From CBDUVZ01 sp965370805 (GTDB lineage: Bacteria; Hydrothermota; Tepidihabitantia; Tepidihabitantales; Tepidihabitantaceae), in assembly GCA_965370805.1 (NCBI GenBank), contig CBDUVZ010000029.1:1-26897 (forward strand): a stretch of DNA of 26,897 bases, written 5' to 3'. Shown here one piece after another: positions 16,401-21,627 of this stretch. Positions within the stretch are counted from its first letter, which is position 1, and every line of letters starts with the position of its first letter. The translations under genes were made by a program, and so were the position numbers. Below the pieces are notes generated by a model. That model did not search any database. It worked only from the letters and a program-made list of their open reading frames with translations, and was not told where the DNA came from.

Positions 16401-18130
16401 GCCTCGTGGCCGGCAGCCACCGCTTCAATCACCGACGCCGGGCCGAGAACCATGTCCCCGCCCGCGAACACACCGTCAATACCGGTCCCGAGAGTCAGTT
16501 CGTCAACCTTGAACGTACCGCCCGGTCTGCGCTCAAACCCGTCATACTCCTCTGCGTCAACCTGGGCGCCGATGGCGAGAATCACATCATCCGCGGGCAC
16601 GGTCCTGCTCTTACTTGAATCGAACTCCGGGCTGAACCTGCCCGCATCGTCAAACACCCGGGTGCATTCAATCACCTTGAGCCCGGTCACTTTACCGTCC
16701 TTGCCTTCAATTCCATCCGGGCCCAGGGACGGCTCCAGTTTCACGCCTTCGTCCAGCGCTTCCTGAATTTCGTACTCGAACGCCGGCATCTCGTCGCGGC
16801 GTTCGAGACAGACCATAGTCACGTCTTCAGCACCCGCCCGGCGGGCCGCAAGCGCCACGTCCACCGCCACGTTGCCTCCGCCGATAACCACGATGCGCTT
16901 GCCGAGTTTCGGCGTTTCGCCCTCATTCGCCGCGCGCAGGAACTCAATCCCGTGATGCACGCCCGCGAGGTCCATACCGTCAATCGGAAGCGTCCGGCTC
17001 TTCTGGCAACCCAGTCCGAGGAACACTGCCTTGTACCTGTCGCTCAGCAACCCGTCCAGTTCCTTGCGCGACTTCACCGGGCTGTTTGTCTTCAGTTCGA
17101 CGCCGGTATCGAGAATGTCCTTGATTTCACTGTCCAAGGCTTCGCGCGGCAGCCGGTACGCCGGGATTCCGGTCCGCATCGTCCCGCCCGGCTTGTCCGA
17201 CGCCTCGAACACCGTCACCCGGTATCCCTTGGCCCGCAAGTCAAGCGCGCAAGTCAGCCCGGCCGGGCCTGCACCGACAACCGCGACTCTCTCTTCCCGT
17301 TCCTCGACCGGCTCCGGAATAACCGCGTATTCAAGGCTGTTCTTGTGCACATAGTCCGAAATGAACCGCTTCAGGGTCCGGATTGAGACCGGGCCTTCAT
17401 AGTCCTTCCGGTTGCACTCCTGCTCGCACGGATGGTGGCACACCCTTCCGCACACGCCCGGGAACGGCAGCCGCTCCCGCACCAGCTCGTACGCCTCCTT
17501 GAACTTGCGCCGGGAAATCAGCGCCACGTACCCCTGCGCATTCACCCCTGCCGGACAGGCCAGCCGGCACGGCGCACGGCCTTCGTTCTTCTCCACCGTG
17601 AACGCATTCGGAATCGCCTGCGGGAACAGCCGGTACACCGCCTGGCGAGTGCATAATCCCTGGTTATAGTCATCTCTTGTCTCAACCGGGCATGCTTTGG
17701 CGCAGTCCATACAGCCGGTGCACTTGTCCAGGTCAACGTACCGGGCCTTGCGCCTGATCTTCGCTTTGAAACGGCCCGGCTCGCCTTCCAGCCCGAGCAG
17801 TCGGGAATAGGTCAGCAGTTCGATGTTCGGATGCCGGCCGGTCCCGACCAGCTTCGGTGACAGAATGCACATCGAGCAGTCATTGGTCGGGAAGGTCTTG
17901 TCCAGCATCGACATCACCCCGCCGATTGACGGCTGCTCGTCGAGCAGGTACACCTTGAACCCGGACTCGGCCAACTCCAACGATGCCTGCATTCCGCCGA
18001 TACCGGCGCCGACAACGAGAACAGCGCCGACAGGGTTCAAGGGTTCAAGGGGTCGAGGGGTCAAGGGGTCAGGAGTCTCACCCTGGGACCCTTGAACCCT
18101 TGAACCCTTGAACCCTTCTTTCTCGGTCAT
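13463..18130 (-). CDS. hdrA: HdrA-GltD-HdrA triple-fusion flavoprotein
   Basis: This 1555-residue protein has two HdrA units with a GltD-like module inserted in the first. HdrA unit 1 begins with FAD motif GAGIGG (41-46), CSMC (85-88) and CTGCMDCAKACP (137-148). At about 185 the GltD module starts: cysteines 188, 192, 227, 231, 235 and 239, FAD motif GAGPAG (286-291), NAD(P) motif GGGNVA (417-422) and GGDMVLGPASVIEAV (about 557-571). It ends in a six-Cys cluster (653-669) that merges into the HdrA ferredoxin, after which HdrA resumes (EAGAIDHS). HdrA unit 2 starts near 979 and ends with CVGCGICEQVC (1491) and CQGCGACAMACP (1522). GltD modules take NAD(P)H electrons to FAD, so this subunit may be its own pyridine-nucleotide port. 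Repeat inserts lie at about 8-33, 702-733 and 1210-1240. The ATG overlaps the hdrA stop (ATGA). Confidence 0.9.
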   Translation of the reverse strand: MTEKEGFKGSRVQGSQGETPDPLTPRPLEPLNPVGAVLVVGAGIGGMQASLELAESGFKVYLLDEQPSIGGVMSMLDKTFPTNDCSMCILSPKLVGTGRHPNIELLTYSRLLGLEGEPGRFKAKIRRKARYVDLDKCTGCMDCAKACPVETRDDYNQGLCTRQAVYRLFPQAIPNAFTVEKNEGRAPCRLACPAGVNAQGYVALISRRKFKEAYELVRERLPFPGVCGRVCHHPCEQECNRKDYEGPVSIRTLKRFISDYVHKNSLEYAVIPEPVEEREERVAVVGAGPAGLTCALDLRAKGYRVTVFEASDKPGGTMRTGIPAYRLPREALDSEIKDILDTGVELKTNSPVKSRKELDGLLSDRYKAVFLGLGCQKSRTLPIDGMDLAGVHHGIEFLRAANEGETPKLGKRIVVIGGGNVAVDVALAARRAGAEDVTMVCLERRDEMPAFEYEIQEALDEGVKLEPSLGPDGIEGKDGKVTGLKVIECTRVFDDAGRFSPEFDSSKSRTVPADDVILAIGAQVDAEEYDGFERRPGGTFKVDELTLGTGIDGVFAGGDMVLGPASVIEAVAAGHEAAISIDRYIRGEDLAAGRDEPKPEPVKTEDSAGYRAGVKPRERAVEKQIPVKERLKGYDEIGLGFDEETAVAEAERCLNCGVCSECMQCVAACEAGAIDHSMTATEEEIEVGAVVLAAGFKEYKPGQGSKGPRVQGSEGSDTGTLEPWNPGTLSDSGYGYGRYPNVVTSLEFERILSATGPSEGHVQRPSDGKQPDRVAWIQCVGSRNQEHFYCSSVCCMFATKEAVIAREHCGGKLDCHVYFMDMRCFGKDFEAYYQRAQNEYGIQYRRCKVSALNRDEKTEDLVISFENEDGELVEEKYDMVVVSAALIADPKASELARSIGVETDDLGFVRTDPHVPTKTSREGIFVCGAMSEPKDIPETVTEATGVAAQAGALLTKARGTLVTRKEYPPERDVSLEEPRIGVFVCNCGINIGGVVNVPSVVEYAKTLPGVVYAEENLFTCSQDTQQKITKTIEEHKLNRVVVASCTPRTHEPLFQETLAEAGLNRHLFMMANIRDQCSWVHMKEPETATRKSNELVRMAVAGARLLRPLHSLSQEIIQNALVIGGGLAGMTAALAIADQDFEVFLVEKQDRLGGHVRNLRYDEAGNSLGEFLAGLEAKIEANPKIKVFTGAKLTDVSGYVGNYKSTIETKGSRGQGVKGSSELESANPRTLEPSNPQTLSLEHGVFVVATGAEEYKPTEYLYGENDNVVTQTGLERMIADDADRLDDVQHVVMIQCVGSRDDEHPWCSRVCCTEAVKNALKLKELNPKRNVYVLYRDMRTYGFKEGLYRDARAAGVMFVRFDEDRKPEVTEKDGKLHVSIKDLVLKAQLGIDADLLVLSCGVVPAESNPEIAQLLKVPTNQDGFFLEAHVKLRPVDFTTRGVFMAGMAHSPRRIPEAVSQAYAAAARACSIISHRELSTDAVVASVNARWCVGCGICEQVCQYEAARVDPETGKSEVTAVLCQGCGACAMACPSNAIELSGFRAKQMISIVDAAV
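14412..14505. repeat. Inverted-type GGGTTCTAG/CCCTTGACC array in fusion gene, distal HdrA unit
   Basis: A G-rich arm (GAGGGTTCTAGGGTTCTAGG) is followed after about 20 bp by a regular C-rich arm of CTTGACCC units (TTGACCCCTTGACCCCTTGA). The coding strand reads KGSRGQGVKGS, then PRTLEPSNPQTLSL, in frame. Confidence 0.8.
15942..16025. repeat. Inverted-type GGGTTCCAG/GGACCCTTG array in fusion gene, middle
   Basis: A G-rich arm (AGGGTTCCAGGGTTCCAG) is followed by a C-rich arm (GGACCCTTGGACCCTCGG and repeats). It is in frame and encodes SKGPRVQGSEG then TGTLEPWNPGTL, lying between the end of the GltD-type Fe-S cluster and the conserved GRYPNVVTSLEFERIL segment of HdrA. Confidence 0.8.
18031..18118. 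repeat. Array with perfect 19-bp inverted repeat at the start of the fusion gene
   Basis: The arm 18032-18050 is exactly complementary to 18090-18108 (checked base by base; CCTTGAACCCTTGAACCCT on the plus strand of the right arm). The loop is 39 bases and holds GGTCGAGGGGTCAAGGGG. The array encodes residues about 5-33 of the fusion protein, 12 bp from its ATG and the end of hdrA. In mRNA it would form a strong hairpin within the first codons. Confidence 0.88.
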
Positions 18131-20073
18131 GCCTTTTCCACCATCTCCGACATGCCCTTCTTGGAGAAGTTCCTGTGCGTCATCGCTCCGGACGGACAAC
18201 TCACCGCGCACGCGCCGCATCCTTCGCACATCGCTTCATTCACGACCGCAACCCTGCGTACCGGGTTGACTTCGACCGCACTGTAGGCACAAGCCCGTTC
18301 GCAATTGCCGCAGCCAACACAGATTTCTTCGTCAACTTGTGCGGTCATCGGGTCATGGCTGAGCCTGGTCTGGCCGAACATCGCCAGCACTTTGGCTGCG
18401 GCTGCCGACCCTTGGGCCACGGTTTCGGGAATATCCTTCGGACCCTGGCCGCAACCGGCAAGGAAATAGCCGGCTGTCAGCGTATCCACCGGCCTGAGCT
18501 TGGGATGAGCTTCGGTCAGAAACCCGTCTTTATCAATCTGCATCTTCAGGCTTCTGGCCAGCTCGACACCAGCCGGATTGGGAACTACTGCGGTCGCCAG
18601 CACAACCAGGTCGGCTTCCACTTCCACTTTGCAGCCGGACAGTGTATCGGCTCCCCAGACAACCACCTTCTCCCCACGCCGGAATATCTTGGAGACCTTA
18701 CCCCGGATGTAGGTTGCCCCTTCATCAGTGGCCCGCTTGTAGAACTCCTCGAATCCCTTGCCCGGGGTCCGGACGTCGATGTAGAACACGATTGCCTCGC
18801 CGTCGTGCACCCGGTGCTTGTACAGAACCGTATGCTTGGCCGTGTACATGCAGCATATCTTGGAGCAGTAGGGCACACCGTGTTCCTCATCGCGCGACCC
18901 CACGCACTGCACGAATACTACCTTTTTCGGTACCTTGCCATCTGACGGACGTTTGATTGCGCCCTCGGTCGGACCGGAAGCCGAAAGGAGCCGCTCGAAC
19001 GCCATCGCGTCAATCACATCCGGGACCCGGCCGAAACCGTACGAACCCAGTTTTCCGGCATCGAACAGTTCGTACCCGGTCGCCAGCACAATCGCGCCCA
19101 CTTCTTCCTCAGTAAACGTCTCCTTGTCATCGAACCGAATTGCATCGGCCGAACAGACTTTGGCGCAAACCCCGCACTTGTCCTTGGTCAGTTTGATGCA
19201 CGCATCCGGGTCAATCACCGGCACGTTCGGCACCGACTGCGGAGTAAGCCGGTAAATCGCCTTGCGTTTGACCAGGCCCCGTTCGAAAACCGACTCGGTC
19301 CGGCCCGGACATTTCTCAGTACAAAGACCGCAACCAGTGCAGGCATCAATATCAACATACCTTGGCTTATGTTTTATCTTCGCCTTGAAATTCCCGACAT
19401 AACCCGAAACTTCAGCCACTTCAGCATAAGTACAGAGCTTGATATTGGGATGGGCTCCGGTTTCAACCGTTCTCGGTGTCAGGATACACTGAGCGCAGTC
19501 AAGGGTCGGAAAGGTTTCGGAAAGCTGGGCCATATGTCCGCCGATTGACGGCTGTTTTTCAACCAGTACTACTTCATACCCGGCATTAGCGATATCCTGG
19601 GCCGTCTGAATACCCCCAATCCCGGCCCCGATTACCAGTGCCCGTTTCGTAACCGGAATGTCCAGCGGCACGAGCGGCTGGTCGTTTACCGCTTTGGCAA
19701 CGACCGTTGCAATGATGTTTACCGCTTTGTCAGTCGCTTCATCCCGGTCTTCGGTTACCCAGGAACAATGCTCCCGGATATTGGCAATTTCGCACAAATA
19801 GGGATTAAGCCCGGCTTCAGCGCACGCCTTGCGGAAGGTGTTCTCGTGCAGGGTCGGCGAACAGCAAGCCATTACTACCCGGTCCAGTTTGTCACTCTTG
19901 ATTGTATCCTTGACGATATTCTGGCCCGGGTCGGAACAGCAGTAGATATAGTCCTTTGTCACGACAACCCCGGCCAGTTTTCTTGCCCGCTCAACCACTT
20001 CCGGCACGCGCACAACCCCGCCGATATTGATCCCGCAATGACAAACAAACACCCCGACCCGCGGCCCCGTCAT
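18127..20073 (-). CDS. hdrA: HdrA, heterodisulfide reductase subunit A (single, full length)
   Basis: This 648-residue protein is the usual length for HdrA and has every landmark: N-terminal Cys domain (VFVCHCGINIGG; YCCSDPG; ACCSPTLHE), FAD fold (GAGIGG, 149-154), CAQC (193-196), inserted ferredoxin (CTGCGLCTEKCP, 245-256; CGVCAKVC, 300-307), and C-terminal ferredoxin (CVGCGNCERAC, 585-595; CEGCGACAVSCP, 616-627). It should bind FAD, split electron pairs and hand electrons to HdrC/HdrB and ferredoxin. I chose the ATG at 20073 because homology starts there. That ATG lies inside a 46-bp repeat with no clear ribosome site. An alternative in-frame ATG at 20151 lies in CATTCGGCATTCG repeats and would add 26 residues including RMPNDEGRM. 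The gene overlaps the fusion gene by four bases. Confidence 0.9.
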   Translation of the reverse strand: MTGPRVGVFVCHCGINIGGVVRVPEVVERARKLAGVVVTKDYIYCCSDPGQNIVKDTIKSDKLDRVVMACCSPTLHENTFRKACAEAGLNPYLCEIANIREHCSWVTEDRDEATDKAVNIIATVVAKAVNDQPLVPLDIPVTKRALVIGAGIGGIQTAQDIANAGYEVVLVEKQPSIGGHMAQLSETFPTLDCAQCILTPRTVETGAHPNIKLCTYAEVAEVSGYVGNFKAKIKHKPRYVDIDACTGCGLCTEKCPGRTESVFERGLVKRKAIYRLTPQSVPNVPVIDPDACIKLTKDKCGVCAKVCSADAIRFDDKETFTEEEVGAIVLATGYELFDAGKLGSYGFGRVPDVIDAMAFERLLSASGPTEGAIKRPSDGKVPKKVVFVQCVGSRDEEHGVPYCSKICCMYTAKHTVLYKHRVHDGEAIVFYIDVRTPGKGFEEFYKRATDEGATYIRGKVSKIFRRGEKVVVWGADTLSGCKVEVEADLVVLATAVVPNPAGVELARSLKMQIDKDGFLTEAHPKLRPVDTLTAGYFLAGCGQGPKDIPETVAQGSAAAAKVLAMFGQTRLSHDPMTAQVDEEICVGCGNCERACAYSAVEVNPVRRVAVVNEAMCEGCGACAVSCPSGAMTHRNFSKKGMSEMVEKA

Positions 20074-20107
20074 TTGCGAATTGCGATTGTCGAATGTCGA
20101 ATCACGC
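20062..20107. repeat. 46-bp repeat, copy 1, spanning the hdrA start codon
   Basis: It matches 21484-21529 at 45 of 46 positions (the mismatch is at 20075 versus 21497, G versus C). On the minus strand it reads ATTCGACATTCGACAATCGC, AATTCGCAA, then ATGACGGGGCC, so it contains the hdrA start and the first codons (MTGP). Confidence 0.9.
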
Positions 20108-20158
20108 GCTCTCTCCTCGCGGTTCACCATTCGTCCTTCGTCATTCGGCATTCGGCAT
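20108..20158. repeat. CATTCGGCATTCG-class tract between hdrB and hdrA
   Basis: The tract ACCATTCGTCCTTCGTCATT followed by CGGCATTCGGCATTC lies directly before the hdrB stop. It joins the 46-bp repeat copy and makes up the rest of the hdrB-hdrA spacer. On the coding strand it is open and would encode MPNDEGRMVNREE if the upstream ATG were used. Confidence 0.75.
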
Positions 20159-21037
20159 TCACAGCAGCTTCTTCTTCTCCAGGAACGGCACCGGGTCCAG
20201 CGCATTGCAGTCGAATCCCAGTTCGTCCTTCTCCAACCCGACCGCCAGCCCGAGCAGTTGGGTGAAATAGAAGACCGGGATGTCAGCACCCTTGGACCCT
20301 GGACCCCTCGGACCCTCGGACCCTCTCTCCAGATTATACTGGCACAACGGACAGGTGGTGACAATCGCTTCCGCGCCCCAGGACTTTGCGTTGTCGAGAA
20401 TCCGCTTCGAGCTCTGCTTCGCCACTTCCTTCCGGTTCACTACCAGGTATCCGCCGCAGCACTCGGCCTTGAAATCAAACTCCACCGGCTCCGCACCCAG
20501 CGTCCGCATCAACTCATCCATCACCTGCGGGTTCTCCGGGTCGTCGAAATCAAGCACTTCCGGGGGCCGAACCATCAGGCACCCGTAGTACGACGCGACC
20601 TTGAGTCCTTCGAGCGGCTTCACAACCTTCTCCCGAATCGCATCCCAACCGATATCGTTCTTCAGGACGTCGAGGTAGTGGACCACCGACACGTCCTGCT
20701 CAAGCGGCTCGTCAATGAAATCCAGCATCCGCTTGCGTTCGACTTCGTTCTCCGGCTGGTCCAGCCTGACCTTGGCCCGCTTCAGCACATTGTAGCAGGC
20801 CGCGCACAGCGTCACCAGTTTGTCTCCAAGCTGGCTCGCCCGCACGATATTCCGGGTCGCGCCCACCCGGCCCGCGAAGTCATCCGAACTGGTATTGTAG
20901 ATTGCGCCGCAGCAGACCCAGGACGGCATTTCCTCCAGTTCGAACCCCACCCGGACAGCGGCCTTGCGCGCGCAGGAATCCAGGTTCTTCGCCTTGGTGT
21001 AGAGCGTGCATCCGGGGTAGTAGACGTACTTCCGCAT
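20159..21037 (-). CDS. hdrB: HdrB, heterodisulfide reductase catalytic subunit B
   Basis: HdrB carries noncubane Fe-S clusters that reduce disulfides in HdrABC complexes. The 292-residue protein has two complete CCG motifs: Cys 10, 42-43, 78 and 81 (YYPGC; VCCGAIYN; CAACYN), and Cys 153, 193-194, 229 and 232 (YYGC; ECCGGYLV; CPLCQYN). All catalytic cysteines are therefore present. The ATG at 21037 overlaps the hdrC stop (TGATG), which decides the start; the frame continues 19 codons upstream without homology. Residues about 238-252 (GSEGPRGPGSKGAD) come from a GGACCC repeat and lie between the last CCG motif and the final helices. It is the only HdrB in the window, so it must serve the whole operon or be paired with other copies elsewhere. 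Confidence 0.92.
   Translation of the reverse strand: MRKYVYYPGCTLYTKAKNLDSCARKAAVRVGFELEEMPSWVCCGAIYNTSSDDFAGRVGATRNIVRASQLGDKLVTLCAACYNVLKRAKVRLDQPENEVERKRMLDFIDEPLEQDVSVVHYLDVLKNDIGWDAIREKVVKPLEGLKVASYYGCLMVRPPEVLDFDDPENPQVMDELMRTLGAEPVEFDFKAECCGGYLVVNRKEVAKQSSKRILDNAKSWGAEAIVTTCPLCQYNLERGSEGPRGPGSKGADIPVFYFTQLLGLAVGLEKDELGFDCNALDPVPFLEKKKLL
20288..20331. repeat. GGACCC-class array inside hdrB
   Basis: ACCCTTGGACCCTGGACCCC is followed by TCGGACCCTCGGACCCTC. It encodes RGSEGPRGPGSKG in frame, directly after the second CCG motif of HdrB. Confidence 0.78.
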
Positions 21038-21432
21038 CAGACCGAGAACTTCCTGAAACTGGCCATGAACGCCTGCTGGGGAATCTCTTCGCACTCTTCT
21101 TCGGTAACTGTGTCCGGGTCAACTTTGCTCACTCTCGTGCGCAGGATAAGCGCCCGGCACGCCTCGGCAATCCGGGCGTAGTCAACCCCGCGCGGGCACC
21201 TGGTTCCGCATACCATGCAACTCGCGCACAACCAGATGCCGTCCGAATCGAGCAACTCCTGCACCCGGCCGAGTTGCAGCAGCCTTATCGCCTGGCTCGG
21301 TGCCGGGTCCATCTCCCCGCCGATTGGACAGCCCGCAGTGCAGCACCCGCACTGGTAGCAATCGGCTATCACCTGACCGCTCAATTCCTCAATCTGGCGG
21401 GTCAGCTTCTCGGCGGCAACGACAATAGCCAT
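21037..21432 (-). CDS. hdrC: HdrC, heterodisulfide reductase iron-sulfur subunit C
   Basis: This 131-residue protein has two intact 4Fe-4S motifs: CYQCGCCTAGCP (Cys 25, 28, 31, 35) and CASCMVCGTRCP (Cys 69, 72, 75, 79). It is the wire between HdrA and HdrB. It is somewhat shorter than methanogen HdrC but complete in ligands. I chose the ATG at 21432 rather than a TTG one codon earlier. No Shine-Dalgarno sequence precedes it and the predicted promoter places the transcript start about five bases upstream, so the message is probably near-leaderless. It is the first gene of the 16.9-kb electron-transfer operon and overlaps hdrB by one base (TGATG). Confidence 0.92.
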   Translation of the reverse strand: MAIVVAAEKLTRQIEELSGQVIADCYQCGCCTAGCPIGGEMDPAPSQAIRLLQLGRVQELLDSDGIWLCASCMVCGTRCPRGVDYARIAEACRALILRTRVSKVDPDTVTEEECEEIPQQAFMASFRKFSV

Positions 21433-21436
21433 CAAA

Positions 21437-21457
21437 GGCGGAAATCATAATTCCGCC
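21437..21457. promoter_or_regulatory. Inverted repeat around the hdr promoter -10 box
   Basis: GGCGGAA (21437-21443) and TTCCGCC (21451-21457) form a perfect 7-bp inverted repeat with a 7-base spacer that contains the -10 hexamer. This is the geometry of a repressor operator. I do not recognise the regulator; it does not match the Rex consensus. Confidence 0.5.
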
Positions 21458-21472
21458 ACTCGCCACTGTCAA
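21444..21472 (-). promoter_or_regulatory. Sigma-70-like promoter of the hdr/flx operon
   Basis: On the minus strand TTGACA (21472-21467) and TATGAT (21449-21444) are separated by exactly 17 bases, a 6/6 and 5/6 match to consensus. The expected start of transcription is near 21437, about five bases before the hdrC ATG. This suggests a near-leaderless message. Confidence 0.8.
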
Positions 21473-21483
21473 GCAGACTGTGC

Positions 21484-21529
21484 CGGCCCCGTCATTTCCG
21501 AATTGCGATTGTCGAATGTCGAATCACGC
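21484..21529. repeat. 46-bp repeat, copy 2, upstream of the hdr promoter
   Basis: It is the partner of 20062-20107 with one mismatch and the same orientation, and lies 12 bp upstream of the -35 box. It also contains ATGACGGGGCC on the minus strand, but here that frame stops after a few codons (MTGPAQSA). Confidence 0.9.
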
Positions 21530-21627
21530 ACGCTCTTCGCAGTTCAGCATTGTGCCATCCGATGGCACTCTCCGCTTCGCTTCAATCGGCATTCGGACTT
21601 CGGCATTCGACCTTCCCCTTGACGTTC
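21530..21627. repeat. CATTCGGCATTCG-class tract with GTGCCATCCGATGGCAC palindrome
   Basis: This is the spacer between the hdr promoter and the 3' end of the protease gene. It contains a 17-bp palindrome GTGCCATC-C-GATGGCAC (21552-21568) and CGGCATTCGGACTTCGGC words. The palindrome is not followed by a T-run on either strand, so I do not call it an intrinsic terminator. Confidence 0.6.

Noticed and set aside
20074..20364. N-terminal extension of hdrA by up to 97 codons
   Set aside because: The extra sequence overlaps the end of hdrB and repeat tracts, and has no HdrA homology. The family N-terminus (PRVGVFVCHCG) starts right after the ATG at 20073.
4571..21432. Archaeal (methanogen) origin suggested by hdrABC and mvhD
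   Set aside because: Bacterial-type lipoproteins, consensus sigma-70-like promoters, Shine-Dalgarno starts and Flx genes fit a bacterium. Hdr/MvhD genes are widespread in anaerobic bacteria.
7787..21432. Selenocysteine (in-frame TGA) in Hdr subunits
   Set aside because: Key cysteines are encoded as Cys codons, and frames run through without internal TGA.
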